In this document: in pieces, positions 1 through 9,652 of the stretch
Position numbering within the stretch: the stretch's first letter is position 1
Layout: each line of letters starts with the position of its first letter
Source: Chlorogloea sp. CCALA 695
Lineage (GTDB): Bacteria; Cyanobacteriota; Cyanobacteriia; Cyanobacteriales; Chroococcidiopsidaceae
NCBI RefSeq assembly: GCF_003003885.1
Contig: NZ_PVWN01000004.1
Location: 62,001 to 126,000, forward strand
Direction of reading: 5' to 3'
Length of the DNA stretch: 64,000 bases
Translations under genes and position numbers: made by a program
Notes under the pieces: generated by a model
Database searches by the model: none
Told to the model about the DNA's origin: nothing
What the model saw: the letters and a program-made list of their open reading frames with translations, nothing else

Positions 1-340
1 GTCAACGGACACTCTAAAGGAACCAAGCGCCTGGGTTTTGGGCTACGCTAAGGTGGCACTACCTTCTGGCAGTTATGGTTAGTTTTACGTTGCTGGAAAT
101 GCTTTCTTTACATCACTGACGGCTATCCAGTTTACAAATATTTTATTGATAATTAGATCATCAGGTGAGCAAATTAGCGACGACACAAGTTTGTTGGTGA
201 GAATAGTCGTTTACGGCATTACCTGGCACGATTACATCGCAGAACGTTTTGTTACTCGCGCGTCTAAAGAGATGTTAGGCTATTCCATTCGCTTACTCCT
301 TCATTATTTGAAGTTCAAGACCGTGCCTGTTTCCTGTTGA
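1..340 (+). pseudogene. Decayed IS1-family transposase remnant
   Basis: One forward frame reads TDGYPVYKYFIDN, then three stops (154-156, 166-168, 175-177), then RLRHYLARLHRRTFCYS at about 205-258. The reading then slips to the next frame, giving KEMLGYSIRLLLHYLKFK up to a stop at 338-340. This order matches the C-terminal end of IS1-type transposases as I know them from cyanobacteria, where the same blocks lie in one frame. The N-terminal half is missing or outside the window; the start reads VNGHSKGTKR, which may be a piece of the zinc-ribbon region. With three stops and a frameshift it cannot make transposase. No terminal repeats could be assigned. The family assignment rests on remembered motifs. 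Confidence 0.7.
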
Positions 341-380
341 CCCTCCCTATTAAATATGCAACGCCGATTTTTTGAGCTAT

Positions 381-1052
381 TTAATGCTTTGCAAGTGGAG
401 ACAAGTCGTAGTGGTCTAGCAAGTCTGCGGGGTCGTCGTAAATTGCCAGTGCATCAGCAAGTTGCGTGTCATCAAAATCGCCACAGCGAAACGCAATTAC
501 GCCCACACCTGCTTTAGAAGCAGCTTGAATATCGTAAGGTGTATCCCCTAGCATAATCGCTTGCTCTGGTTGCAGTTGCCCCTTGCTTAATGCCACTTGC
601 ACCAAGTCTGGCTCAGGCTTAGTGGCTTCAGCATCGCTAGAAGTTGTTTTCGGTTCTTCACTTAGCAAATCTTCCACCTCCGCCGCTTTTAGTAAGCTCG
701 ACAATTCTTCACTGCTGGCGGAACTTGCAACTACTAACTTAAAGCCTTCTTGCTTGAGTCGTTGCACCAACTCCCGCGACCCCGGAGCAGGCGCTAATTT
801 TGCACTAAACTTCTCAATAATTAACTCCTTACGTCGGTCGGCGGCTTTTTTACCCACTCCCTCTTTTGCTGAAAGTTCCGGTAGGATTCGCGGGATAAGT
901 TGATCGCCTCCCATGCCAATTAAGGGACGGACATCTGCAAACTTTATTTCGTATCCGTATTCTGCAAAAGCCTCTACCCAAGCTTGGGCATGAGCATCAT
1001 TACTTAATACTAAAGTCCCATCAATATCTAATAGCACGCCTTGAATCGCCAT
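381..1052 (-). CDS. HAD-superfamily phosphatase (beta-phosphoglucomutase/phosphoglycolate phosphatase-like)
   Basis: A 223-residue cytosolic hydrolase. HAD motif I (DIDGTL, nucleophile Asp near residue 9) is at the N-terminus, motif II (VVASSAS) is near the middle and motif IV (MLGDTPYDIQAA) is near residue 170. The cap between motif I and the core is the helical type used by phosphoglycolate phosphatases and phosphoglucomutases, so the substrate is probably a small phosphorylated metabolite; which one is not visible. The ATG at 1052 was chosen because GGAG lies seven bases upstream. An upstream in-frame start would add eight basic residues and has no such site. It stands alone, with an eroded transposase behind it. 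Confidence 0.85.
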   Translation of the reverse strand: MAIQGVLLDIDGTLVLSNDAHAQAWVEAFAEYGYEIKFADVRPLIGMGGDQLIPRILPELSAKEGVGKKAADRRKELIIEKFSAKLAPAPGSRELVQRLKQEGFKLVVASSASSEELSSLLKAAEVEDLLSEEPKTTSSDAEATKPEPDLVQVALSKGQLQPEQAIMLGDTPYDIQAASKAGVGVIAFRCGDFDDTQLADALAIYDDPADLLDHYDLSPLAKH

Positions 1053-1302
1053 ATTTAATCTCCGCCGTTTTCTCAATCAACTTTTCCAAGTAAACAAAGT
1101 CGTAAAGCTATTACATCCATCTTCAGAAACAGGGTGAGTAAAAGCTTTTCACAAATAATTCTCTTGACGAGGAGATTAGCTAAGTTTAAAAGTAGGCGAT
1201 CGCATCTTTCTAGCAGTAATGCAAAAAAGCCAGATAATTAGCCGCTACCTTAACAAAAATACATATTTGAGTAAAATAAAATAAAACGCCCCCAGCGACT
1301 CC

Positions 1303-2340
1303 ATGCAGCTAAAACTTACTGATTCAAAATGGCTTGCTAATTTATTACTAATTTCGCCCTTTTTCTTCTGGGGTACGGCAATGGTAGCAATGAAAGCAGT
1401 AATACCCAATACTACGCCGTTATTTATGGCAGGAGTGCGTTTAGTTCCGGCGGGGGTATTGGTTTTGATAGTTGCGGCAATTTTGGGCAAACCTCAGCCT
1501 AAAGGTTGGGTAGCGTGGCTATGGATTGCTTTATTTGCCTTGGTAGATGGGACGATGTTTCAAGGCTTTTTAGCAGAAGGGTTAAACAAAACAGGGGCGG
1601 GGTTAGGATCGGTAATGATTGATTCTCAGCCCTTGGCAGTTGCAATACTGGCGCTTTGGCTATTTGGCGATCGCATTGGGTTATGGGGCTTTATAGGCTT
1701 AGTTATTGGGGTACTGGGGATTAGTTTAATTGGCTTACCTGACCAATTGATTTTAAATTTTCTCCAAAAAGATGCAATTACTCTTGCAGGTAGCTGGGAA
1801 CAATTATTTGCTAGTGGTGAATGGTTGATGCTGTTAGCAGCGCTGTCAATGGCTGTAGGGACGATATTAATCCGTTATGTATGCCGTTACACAGATCCGG
1901 TAGTTGCTACAGGCTGGCACATGATTTTGGGCGGTTTACCATTGTTGGCGCTGTCTAGTGGCGTTGAATCTCAGCAATGGGTAAATATCGATTTAGCTGG
2001 GTGGATGGCGCTAGGATATGCAACGATATTCGGTAGCGCGGTAGCTTACGGATTATTTTTTTACTTTGCTTCTAGCGGTAGTTTGACAAGTCTTAGTTCT
2101 TTAACCTTTTTGACTCCGATATTTGCCTTGTTTTTTGGTAATCTTTTTTTGGGAGAATTTCTTAGTCCTTTGCAGTGGGCGGGAGTTGGCTTAACTTTAG
2201 TCAGCATTTACTTGGTAAATCAAAGAGAGAAACTAGCCGCCGCTAATACTTCTTTAGCAGAAATTACTAGCCAATCTCAGACAGAAAGCCAATTGAAGCA
2301 GGCAATCGTCAGTTTAAAAGAACCAGAAACCTTACTTTAA
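1303..2340 (+). CDS. EamA/DMT-family membrane transporter
   Basis: A 345-residue integral membrane protein with about ten hydrophobic helices in two EamA repeats, opening with SPFFFWGTAMVAMKA, typical of the drug/metabolite transporter superfamily. A soluble loop near residues 150-170 separates the halves, and a polar tail of about 40 residues follows the last helix. Members export amino acids, nucleosides or toxic metabolites; the substrate cannot be told here. The stop is seven bases before the TTG start of a glycosyltransferase on the same strand, so the two are probably co-transcribed. The ATG at 1303 has only a weak upstream Shine-Dalgarno. Confidence 0.85.
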   Translation: MQLKLTDSKWLANLLLISPFFFWGTAMVAMKAVIPNTTPLFMAGVRLVPAGVLVLIVAAILGKPQPKGWVAWLWIALFALVDGTMFQGFLAEGLNKTGAGLGSVMIDSQPLAVAILALWLFGDRIGLWGFIGLVIGVLGISLIGLPDQLILNFLQKDAITLAGSWEQLFASGEWLMLLAALSMAVGTILIRYVCRYTDPVVATGWHMILGGLPLLALSSGVESQQWVNIDLAGWMALGYATIFGSAVAYGLFFYFASSGSLTSLSSLTFLTPIFALFFGNLFLGEFLSPLQWAGVGLTLVSIYLVNQREKLAAANTSLAEITSQSQTESQLKQAIVSLKEPETLL

Positions 2341-2347
2341 AGTTATT

Positions 2348-3424
2348 TTGCCTAATAATGCTCTCAAATTATTATTTGTCTCTACTCCTGTCGGTGCTTT
2401 AGGTACGGGTGTAGGTGGTGGAGTGGAGTTAAGTTTATACAATATCGCTCAAGAAATGCTACGGCGCGGACATAGCTTACAAATCCTTGCGCCGATTGGT
2501 TCAAAACTTGCCCAGTTACCCATAATAGAAATTCCTGGCAATGTGCAGATTATCGCCCAAATTCAAGAACGAAATACGCCGATTATGATGCCTGATAATG
2601 GTGTACTGGCGAATATGTGGGAGTACGCGCGCCAAGTACAAGGGGAGTACGATTTAATTGTTAATTTTGCCTACGATTGGCTGCCTTTTTACCTAACGCC
2701 ATTTTTTAGTAAAGTGATCGCTCATTTTGTTAGTATGGGTTCGCTATCGGTAGCGATGGATGAAATTGTCACCCAAGTAGCAACAAATCCCGGTACGATT
2801 GGTTTTTATACTCCTTCTCAAGCGGCAACTTTTGCGCTCAATTCGCAATGTACTTGTTTGAGTAGCGGTGTAGATTTATCTTTATACGAGTTTTGCCCTA
2901 ATCCCGATAATTATTTAGCTTGGTTAGGGAGAATTGCCCCCGAAAAAGCCTTAGAGGATGCGGTAGAAGCGGCGCAAATTGCTAATATTCCCCTGAAAAT
3001 TATGGGTAAAATCCAAGACGAAGACTACTGGCAAAAAATTTGTCAATCTTACCCCAATGCACCGATAGAATACTTAGGTTTTTTGTCTACTACCGATATG
3101 CAGCAGCAATTACGCTCGTGCAAAGCCTTACTTATGACACCGCGTTGGATAGAAGCTTTTGGGAATGTGGCAATTGAGGCTTTAGCTTGTGGAGTGCCAG
3201 TAATTGCTTATCGTCGCGGCGGCCCAGCAGAAATTGTAATTGATGGTAAGACGGGGTTTCTGGTGGAACCAGATAGCGTAAAAGGTTTAGTGAGTGCGAT
3301 CGCTCGTTTACCCGAAATTGACCGCTCTAACTGCCGCCAGAGTGCGGAAACAGACTATTCTTTAGAGGCTTTGGGCGATCGCTTTGAAAATTGGTTTAGA
3401 TTCATCCTAAAATTTCCTCACTGA
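2348..3424 (+). CDS. Glycosyltransferase family 4
   Basis: A 358-residue GT-B fold glycosyltransferase. The N-terminal domain begins LLFVSTPVGALGTGVGGGVE, a glycine-rich acceptor-side loop. The C-terminal domain carries the family-4 signature with EAFGNVAIEALACGVPVIA near residues 275-293, whose two glutamates hold the nucleotide sugar. An ATG start is absent; TTG at 2348 is the only start that keeps the N-terminal strand whole. It follows the EamA transporter by seven bases. Donor and acceptor are unknown; such enzymes often decorate exopolysaccharide, glycolipids or small glycosides, and the exporter next door would fit a secreted product (inference). Confidence 0.85.
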   Translation: MPNNALKLLFVSTPVGALGTGVGGGVELSLYNIAQEMLRRGHSLQILAPIGSKLAQLPIIEIPGNVQIIAQIQERNTPIMMPDNGVLANMWEYARQVQGEYDLIVNFAYDWLPFYLTPFFSKVIAHFVSMGSLSVAMDEIVTQVATNPGTIGFYTPSQAATFALNSQCTCLSSGVDLSLYEFCPNPDNYLAWLGRIAPEKALEDAVEAAQIANIPLKIMGKIQDEDYWQKICQSYPNAPIEYLGFLSTTDMQQQLRSCKALLMTPRWIEAFGNVAIEALACGVPVIAYRRGGPAEIVIDGKTGFLVEPDSVKGLVSAIARLPEIDRSNCRQSAETDYSLEALGDRFENWFRFILKFPH

Positions 3425-3560
3425 GAGCGGAGATTTAACAAAAAGCTAAAGTTGCCGCCACCAGTGAGGAACAAAGTTAAAAGTTTAGAATGTTAGAGTA
3501 ACACCGCTAAAATTTAGCAGAGTAAGCATTTTATGTTGACAAAAGCTTTTTAACACGTAT

Positions 3561-4046
3561 TTAGGACATTGACTGAATGATATAGTCAAAGTAAGGTGCT
3601 GCTTCTGCCGCATCTTCGGCGCTCATTAAGTTAAGAGCCGCCGTTTTTAAGCAACGGATAGATTCAACCATTCCTGGAACGGGAACGCCCAAAGAATTGT
3701 ACATTTCGCGCACGCCAATTAAACCAATTTTTTCAATCGGTTCTTTATCGCCAGCAAGTACGCCGTAAGTAATTAGGCGCAAATACCAGCCATAATCGCG
3801 CAGACATAAAGCTCGTTGACGTTCGCCGTAAGCATTACCGCCCGGTGAGATAAAGTCGGGGCGTTTTTGCCAAAGCTGCTTGCTAGATTCAGTGACAATC
3901 TTTTTTTCGTTCTCGGCTAGAGTTGCAGCGATTCTCATGCGCTGTTCTCCAGTTTCCAAAAACTCTTTAATGGTATTGAGTTCGCCAGTGCTGGGGTAGC
4001 GAAGATCGTCGTCGGCTTGCAAAATTAGTTGACTAACTACACTCAT
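3561..4046 (-). CDS. apcD: Allophycocyanin B alpha subunit (terminal emitter)
   Basis: A 161-residue phycobiliprotein. The chromophore segment [20 protein letters not shown] has the bilin-attaching Cys in the usual ALCLRD context, and the protein ends [10 protein letters not shown] as allophycocyanin alpha chains do. The start [19 protein letters not shown], together with [17 protein letters not shown], matches ApcD rather than ApcA, which starts MSIVTKSIVNADAEARY. ApcD is a minor core subunit that passes excitation energy from the phycobilisome to the photosystems, mainly photosystem I in state transitions. It is monocistronic here, as usual, and divergent from rlmD over a 74-base gap that must hold both promoters. 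Confidence 0.93.
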   Translation of the reverse strand: MSVVSQLILQADDDLRYPSTGELNTIKEFLETGEQRMRIAATLAENEKKIVTESSKQLWQKRPDFISPGGNAYGERQRALCLRDYGWYLRLITYGVLAGDKEPIEKIGLIGVREMYNSLGVPVPGMVESIRCLKTAALNLMSAEDAAEAAPYFDYIIQSMS

Positions 4047-4120
4047 GATGATTGCGATCGCTAATTATCACTTAGTAGTTTAACTAAGTCTATGTACACA
4101 AATAAAGAGAAATTTACACT

Positions 4121-5524
4121 ATGTCTTTAAATCAATTATCTACAGAGACAGAAAATCCCTCCCAGCAATGGCAGCAGGGTAGCTTAGTTGAAATCGTTAT
4201 CGACGACTTAAGCGATACAGGGGACGGAGTAGGGCGTTTTGAGGAGCGGGTTGTATTTGTCCCGGATACCGTACCAGGCGATCGCATTTTAGCGCGTTTG
4301 ATTCGAGTAAAACCCAAATACGGCTACGGTAAACTATACGAAATCTTAGAGCGATCGCCCCACCGTAGGCGACCTAGCTGCATTGTTGCTGATAAATGCG
4401 GTGGTTGTCAGTGGCAGAGCGTAGCTTACGAGTATCAGCTACAAGCCAAATTTAATCAAGTTGTGCAAGCTTTAGAAAGAATTGGGGGCTTTACAAATCC
4501 ACCTGTAGATCCAGTTTTAGCAGCACCGTCAGCTTTAGGCTACCGCAATAAAGTTACATATCCCTTGAATAGATCCGCCGAAGGGCAAGTACAGGCAGGA
4601 TATTATCAAAAAGGTACTCATCAACTGATTAATCTCAATCAATGTCCCGTGCAAGATGAGCGCTTAAATCCGTTACTCAAGGACATCAAGCAAGATATTT
4701 ACAATCGCGGTTGGTCGATATACAACGAAACCCGCCATCAAGGTAGATTAAGGCATTTGGGGTTAAGAATTGGTCGCCGTACCGGAGAAATGTTGCTGAC
4801 ATTGGTTGTTACAGATTGGACTTTACAAGAACTTGAAGCCCAAGCGCAAGAATGGTTAAACCGCTACCCAAAATTAGTCGGAGTATCTCTTAACCTCAAC
4901 GCCAAAGTTACTAATACTATTTTTGGTGAAAAAACTCGCTGTATTGCTGGGGAAGCCTATTTAGTAGAACAATTTGCTGGCTTAGAGTTTCAGATGTTGC
5001 CAACTACATTTTTTCAGGTGAATACAGAGGCGGCAGAGGCGTTGTTAGAGGTAATTAGGCTGCAAACTAATTTACAAGGACAAGAGGTGTTAGTGGATGC
5101 TTATTGTGGCATTGGGACGTTAAGTTTGCCCCTAGCGGCTCAAGTTAAACAAGTAATTGGTCTTGAAGTACAAGCCGCCGCCGTAGAACAAGCTAGATTT
5201 AATGCTTGGCGAAATAACATTGAAAATGCCAGCTTTCAATTAGGTTCAGTAGAAAAGGCGCTCCCAGCATTGACAGTTAAGCCAGATATTGTATTGCTTG
5301 ACCCACCCCGCCAAGGATGCGATCGCACCGTAATCGATGCTTTAATTGCAACTAAGCCCCAAAAAATCGTTTATATTAGCTGCAAACCTGCAACCCTAGC
5401 ACGGGATTTAAAATTACTTTGCCTTGAAGGCAACTACAAATTAGTTAGAGTCCAACCCGCCGATTTCTTTCCTCAAACTTCTCACGTAGAGTGTGCGGCA
5501 TTTTTAGAATATGCTGGAAGTTAG
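4121..5524 (+). CDS. rlmD: 23S rRNA (uracil-C5)-methyltransferase, RlmD/TrmA family
   Basis: A 467-residue SAM-dependent RNA methyltransferase. An N-terminal TRAM RNA-binding domain (about 15-75) is followed by the iron-sulfur cysteines C87, C93 and C96 (CIVADKCGGC) with a fourth likely in NQCPVQ. The Rossmann SAM motif is VDAYCGIGTLSLPLA, and the substrate motif LLDPPRQGC and the catalytic SCKPATLARDL lie near residue 420. The family makes 5-methyluridine in 23S rRNA; whether it acts at U1939, U747 or both cannot be read off. It is divergent from apcD and ends 11 bases from the end of tlyA, which faces it. Confidence 0.88.
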   Translation: MSLNQLSTETENPSQQWQQGSLVEIVIDDLSDTGDGVGRFEERVVFVPDTVPGDRILARLIRVKPKYGYGKLYEILERSPHRRRPSCIVADKCGGCQWQSVAYEYQLQAKFNQVVQALERIGGFTNPPVDPVLAAPSALGYRNKVTYPLNRSAEGQVQAGYYQKGTHQLINLNQCPVQDERLNPLLKDIKQDIYNRGWSIYNETRHQGRLRHLGLRIGRRTGEMLLTLVVTDWTLQELEAQAQEWLNRYPKLVGVSLNLNAKVTNTIFGEKTRCIAGEAYLVEQFAGLEFQMLPTTFFQVNTEAAEALLEVIRLQTNLQGQEVLVDAYCGIGTLSLPLAAQVKQVIGLEVQAAAVEQARFNAWRNNIENASFQLGSVEKALPALTVKPDIVLLDPPRQGCDRTVIDALIATKPQKIVYISCKPATLARDLKLLCLEGNYKLVRVQPADFFPQTSHVECAAFLEYAGS

Positions 5525-5535
5525 ATCGATTGCGA

Positions 5536-6366
5536 TCAAAACTCTGGGCGATCGCTACTTGTCAAATCTTGATGAGCCATTGTTGCTAGTTTAGTAATTG
5601 CTATTTGGTCTATTGGGGGAGTTTGGCTAGACATTCCCAGCCACAAAAGATACTCAATATTTCCGGCGGGTCCTTGCAGAGGCGACCAAGTTAAACCGCG
5701 ATATTGCCAGCCAGTTTCTAAAGCAGCTTGTAGGACATGAAAAATAGCCTCTGCTTGGTCTTTGGGGTCGCGGACAACGCCTTTTTTACCCACGCGGGAC
5801 TTGCCAACCTCAAATTGTGGCTTAACTAGCAATACCGCCTCTCGTGGCGGTATGAGCAATTGCCACAAAGCAGGCATAACCTTAGTTAAAGAAATAAATG
5901 ATACATCTACCACTGTCAAATCAGCTATTTCCGCACCCTGATACAATTCTTGAGGCTTGAGATAGCGCAAATTGGTACGTTCAGACAAAACTACGCGATC
6001 ATCGTTACGCAAGCCCCAGTCTACTTGTCCGTAGCCAACATCAACGCCATAAACTTTTTTTGCGCCATTTTGTAGCAAGCAGTCAGTAAAGCCGCCTGTA
6101 GAGATGCCACCATCGAGACAAATTCTATCTGTAACAGCGATCGCAAAGACAGACAAAGCCTTAGCAAGTTTTTCGCCACCTCTAGAGACGTAAGGCAACT
6201 TTGCTTTAACTTGAATTTGGGCTTTTGAGTCAACTTCTGTGCCTACTTTATCGACAATTTGCCCGTTTACTCTAACTTCGCCAGCTTGGATTAACCTTTG
6301 AGCTAAAGTACGAGAGGAGCATAAGTCAAGCTCTACCAATAGAGTGTCTAATCGTTGTTTAAACAA
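5536..6366 (-). CDS. tlyA: TlyA-family rRNA 2'-O-methyltransferase
   Basis: A 276-residue protein with an N-terminal S4 RNA-binding domain (about 4-60, LDTLLVELDLCSSRTLAQRL) and an FtsJ-like methyltransferase domain. The latter holds SRGGEKLAKAL, LDGGISTGGFTDCLLQ (the SAM site) and VDVSFISL. TlyA proteins methylate cytidine 2'-OH groups on 16S and/or 23S rRNA; older annotations call them hemolysins. The length fits the family. It ends tail to tail with rlmD, a second rRNA methyltransferase. The upstream gap to glgP is filled by hairpin-rich repeat sequence. Confidence 0.9.
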   Translation of the reverse strand: MFKQRLDTLLVELDLCSSRTLAQRLIQAGEVRVNGQIVDKVGTEVDSKAQIQVKAKLPYVSRGGEKLAKALSVFAIAVTDRICLDGGISTGGFTDCLLQNGAKKVYGVDVGYGQVDWGLRNDDRVVLSERTNLRYLKPQELYQGAEIADLTVVDVSFISLTKVMPALWQLLIPPREAVLLVKPQFEVGKSRVGKKGVVRDPKDQAEAIFHVLQAALETGWQYRGLTWSPLQGPAGNIEYLLWLGMSSQTPPIDQIAITKLATMAHQDLTSSDRPEF

Positions 6367-6469
6367 GGAATTTTATTAAGAATGAAGATATTAATATTTT
6401 ATTTAAACGAGCTTGGTTAAAATTTTCGCAATGCAAATCTGAGAAGGATCTAGCGGATATATTGACAGA

Positions 6470-6600
6470 CATTTTGCAGGGGGTTTGGGGGAGGCAACTC
6501 GTCCCCTGATGGGGAGGCAAAAAGCGGTGTAGCTTTGCTTCCCGCTTTGTTGCCGTTGGGTTTGGGGGGCAGACCCCCCAATTCCTGGTTTTTCCTAGAG
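6470..6600. repeat. Hairpin-rich intergenic repeat between tlyA and glgP
   Basis: Several inverted repeats are packed here. At 6562-6581 ttgggggg and ccccccaa flank a four-base loop; at 6503-6514 cccc and gggg flank tgat; and at about 6520-6552 aaagcgg faces ccgcttt. The phrase ggtgtagctttgct recurs near 58143 in the ylxR-infB gap. This looks like a miniature palindromic repeat, and one arm could end the glgP transcript. An 87-codon open frame across it is only the repeat read as protein. Confidence 0.5.
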
Positions 6601-6609
6601 AAGCTATAT

Positions 6610-9195
6610 TTAAGAAGCCCAAAGAATCAATCGAGGTTCGTAAGGACTAGACAAGTATTCGTGCTGCGGCAACACGCGCAAAGACAAACCCTGTAAACCA
6701 GAGTGAGTATAAACAAGCTCTGCGGTATAAACACTACTACCATTAGAATCTTGCTCTTGACACGCCATAACTACCGGAATGCCATCAACAATCTCACCAT
6801 TAGCATCAATAGCACCCTGATAGAGTTGAACTTGAATATCATTAGGAGTTAAAGTTGCAAGATCGATTTTTGCTTTCACCGTAATAGTTTGGTCTACTTT
6901 CACATCCGCCGTATCAGAAATATCGATACTAGCGATTTTGATGTTATACCAATGATCAGATAAATTTGCTTTCCACTTTGCTAATTCATGGGCTGGCGCG
7001 TAGTGATCAACACTTAAACTATGATAGCGATCGCTTGCTGGGAAATAAGCCCTCATTGCATACTCGCTCACCATCCGCTCAGTATTAAAAAACGGACAAT
7101 TGAGCCGAATTGCGTCTTTCATCTTTGCTATCCAAGGGCGCGGTAAACTATCACTATCGCGGTTGTAAAACAAAGGCACGACATCTTGCTCAATTAAATC
7201 GTACAAAGCATTTGCCTCTATTTCATCTTGATACATCGGGTCTTCGTAATTTTCCCCGTGTCCAATCGCCCAACCCGTGCGGACATAATCAGCTTCATCC
7301 CACCAGCCATCTAAAACACTCAAGTTTGGCAAACCATTCATTGATGCTTTCATGCCGCTAGTACCAGAAGCTTCGCGGGGACGACGAGGAGTATTGAGCC
7401 AAATATCGCACCCAGCAACCAATAATCGTGCTACATGGATATCGTAATTAGGCACGAATACCACTTGCTTCGACAACCCCTGCTCGCGGATAAAGTGATT
7501 AATCTCGCGGATTAACTCTTTCCCCGGAATGTCTTTAGGGTGAGCCTTCCCAGAAATTACAAATTGCACCCGACGGTCTTTATTTCCCGCCAAAATCCGC
7601 TTGCATCTTTCCAAATCCCGCATCCACAATGTAGCGCGTTTGTAAGTAGCAAAACGACGGGCAAAACCAATCGTTAATACCGAAGGATCTAACACTTCTT
7701 GGGCTTGGGTAATTTCCGCCGCACTTGCCCCGCGATCGCGTAAATGGTTTACTAAATGTTCGCGGACAAACACAACCATATCTAAACGGCAACGTTCGTG
7801 ATTGCGCCATAACTCCTCATCGGGAATTGTATTTATGCGTTCCCACAATGGGCTATTCACCGGGGCTGAAGACCAATTTGGGCCAAGGTAGCGATCGTAC
7901 AGAGTTTGAGTCGCACTAGCAACACAACTACGGGCGTGAACCCCATTAGTAATTGCTGTAATTGGAACTTCTTGGACGGGCAAATTCTGCCATAAAGCTT
8001 TAAACATTCCCCGCGATACCACTCCGTGCAATTGAGCAACACCATTAGCAAAGGTCGAGGTTTTTAGGGCTAACACTGCCATACTAAAAGGCGAAGTAAG
8101 ATCCCCAGTATTTTCCCGCCCTAAACCCAAAAATTGATCTTTAGATAAGCCAAATACTTCCGCATAACGCCCCAAATAATACAAAGTTTTATCTGGTGCA
8201 AATAAGTCAATTCCCGCAGGTACAGGCGTATGTGTTGTAAAGATATTACTTGAGGCAACTAATTGACTTGCTTGCTCGTACTTCAAGCCTTCTTCTTGCA
8301 TCAACATTCTCGTCCGTTCTAAACCCGAAAAAGCAGCGTGTCCCTCGTTCATGTGATAGGCTGTAACGCGCAAGCCTAAAGCTTTGAGCATTCGTACCCC
8401 ACCAACTCCTAGCATAATTTCCTGGTGGATACGCATATCAATGTCGCCACCGTACAATTGATCGGTGATGTCATGATCGTAGGGGTTATTTGGTTCAATA
8501 TTTGTATCCATTAGGTACAAAGGTACAGTACCCACCTGCACCCGCCAAACTCTAGCGTAAACGGTGCGCCCTGGATAATCTACCTCAATGCGTAACTCCG
8601 AACCATCGGCGTTACGCTCTAAATGCAAGGGCATATTGTAAAAATCATTGCTGAGGTAGCGCTCTTGCTGCCAACCATCGGCGTTGAGATACTGAGCAAA
8701 GTATCCTTGCTGGTAGAGTAAGCCGACTCCTACTAGAGGTAAGCCTAAATCACTAGCCGATTTTAGATGATCTCCCGCTAAAACCCCTAAACCGCCCGAA
8801 TAAATCGGTAAGCAATCAACTAAACCAAATTCTGCGGAAAAATACGCAAAACATTCTTGGGAATATTTATCTGTTTTATTTGCTGTTTCCTGCGCCCGAT
8901 GTTTATCGTACCAGCTACGCTCTTGCAAATAGTCTTCTAACTGACGGGCGGCTCTATCCATTTGGGCTAAAAAGCCTTCGTCTTCTACAACTTCCTGCAA
9001 ACGTACTTGGCTAATATTGCCCAGCATATAAACCGGATTGTGGTGGCTGACTTCCCATAGGTCGGGATCTAAGCGGCGAAATAAATCTTTGCTCTCGGCG
9101 TTCCAATCCCAATGTAAATTGTAAGCTAACGGGCGCAAGCTTTCTAGGCGAGATGGCAAAGAAGGAGAAACATTAAATGTCCGAATTGGCTGCAT
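6610..9195 (-). CDS. glgP: Alpha-glucan (glycogen) phosphorylase
   Basis: An 861-residue GT35 phosphorylase of the form that starts with a short extra N-terminal domain (residues 1-110). GLGVLAGDHLKSASDLG and AYHMNEGHAAF form the active-site core. The pyridoxal-phosphate lysine sits in SGTSGMKASMNG near residue 615. It releases glucose-1-phosphate from glycogen in the cytosol, supplying carbon at night or under stress. A GH57 branching enzyme about 35 kb away in this window works on the same polymer. The ATG (MQPIRTFNVSPSLP) is clear. Upstream lies psbI, divergently transcribed over a 233-base gap. Confidence 0.93.
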   Translation of the reverse strand: MQPIRTFNVSPSLPSRLESLRPLAYNLHWDWNAESKDLFRRLDPDLWEVSHHNPVYMLGNISQVRLQEVVEDEGFLAQMDRAARQLEDYLQERSWYDKHRAQETANKTDKYSQECFAYFSAEFGLVDCLPIYSGGLGVLAGDHLKSASDLGLPLVGVGLLYQQGYFAQYLNADGWQQERYLSNDFYNMPLHLERNADGSELRIEVDYPGRTVYARVWRVQVGTVPLYLMDTNIEPNNPYDHDITDQLYGGDIDMRIHQEIMLGVGGVRMLKALGLRVTAYHMNEGHAAFSGLERTRMLMQEEGLKYEQASQLVASSNIFTTHTPVPAGIDLFAPDKTLYYLGRYAEVFGLSKDQFLGLGRENTGDLTSPFSMAVLALKTSTFANGVAQLHGVVSRGMFKALWQNLPVQEVPITAITNGVHARSCVASATQTLYDRYLGPNWSSAPVNSPLWERINTIPDEELWRNHERCRLDMVVFVREHLVNHLRDRGASAAEITQAQEVLDPSVLTIGFARRFATYKRATLWMRDLERCKRILAGNKDRRVQFVISGKAHPKDIPGKELIREINHFIREQGLSKQVVFVPNYDIHVARLLVAGCDIWLNTPRRPREASGTSGMKASMNGLPNLSVLDGWWDEADYVRTGWAIGHGENYEDPMYQDEIEANALYDLIEQDVVPLFYNRDSDSLPRPWIAKMKDAIRLNCPFFNTERMVSEYAMRAYFPASDRYHSLSVDHYAPAHELAKWKANLSDHWYNIKIASIDISDTADVKVDQTITVKAKIDLATLTPNDIQVQLYQGAIDANGEIVDGIPVVMACQEQDSNGSSVYTAELVYTHSGLQGLSLRVLPQHEYLSSPYEPRLILWAS

Positions 9196-9428
9196 GAGTT
9201 GATAAGAATTTAAAAGAGGTGGTTATGGCTATTGTTTACCTGGTTCTACCTTGAATTGGCAACGGTTGATACTTTTTTGGGCAAAAAAGATTTATTCGGG
9301 TAGTTTTTTATAGCGCTTTATTATCTAATAATTAACTCTCATGCGATCGCCTTGCCGAAAAATCGTCTAATCTTTCGGTATTATAAAGAAGCTATCTGCT
9401 TACTATTTTTATTGCGGAGATAAATTCT

Positions 9429-9545
9429 GTGGTCACTCTCAAAATAGCTGTGTATATTGTGGTTGGTATATTTGTAGCGATGTTCTTCTTTGGCTTTTTG
9501 TCAAACGATCCTTCGCGTAATCCTAGCCGTCGTGATTCTGAATAA
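9429..9545 (+). CDS. psbI: Photosystem II reaction center protein I
   Basis: A 38-residue single-helix thylakoid protein that associates with D1 and CP43 early in photosystem II assembly. The translation starts with GTG and reads [20 protein letters not shown] and then [17 protein letters not shown], which matches PsbI (usual tail GFLSSDPxRNPGRKD) in sequence and exact length. GGAG lies nine bases before the GTG. It is preceded by the divergent glgP. The TATTAT at about 9379 could be its -10 box, but no convincing -35 accompanies it. Confidence 0.96.
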   Translation: MVTLKIAVYIVVGIFVAMFFFGFLSNDPSRNPSRRDSE

Positions 9546-9652
9546 GCTTGACGTTGCGTCTATTATTAACAATTAACTTTAAGAGGCGGTTGCCAGTGTG
9601 GTTAAATTCATGCTTTCGGGCTGATAATTCGTTACTAATGTTTTGAAGGAAT

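Noticed and set aside
146-340. 64-codon frame at the left edge
   Set aside because: It is the frame-shifted tail of the IS1 transposase remnant and not a gene of its own.
1163-1191. TTGACG with TAAAAG 17 bases later, before the EamA gene
   Set aside because: The -10 match is poor and the site is over 100 bases from the start, so it was not listed as a promoter.
6359-6622. 87-codon minus-strand frame between tlyA and glgP
   Set aside because: It runs through hairpin repeat sequence and has no ribosome site; the protein looks like translated repeat.
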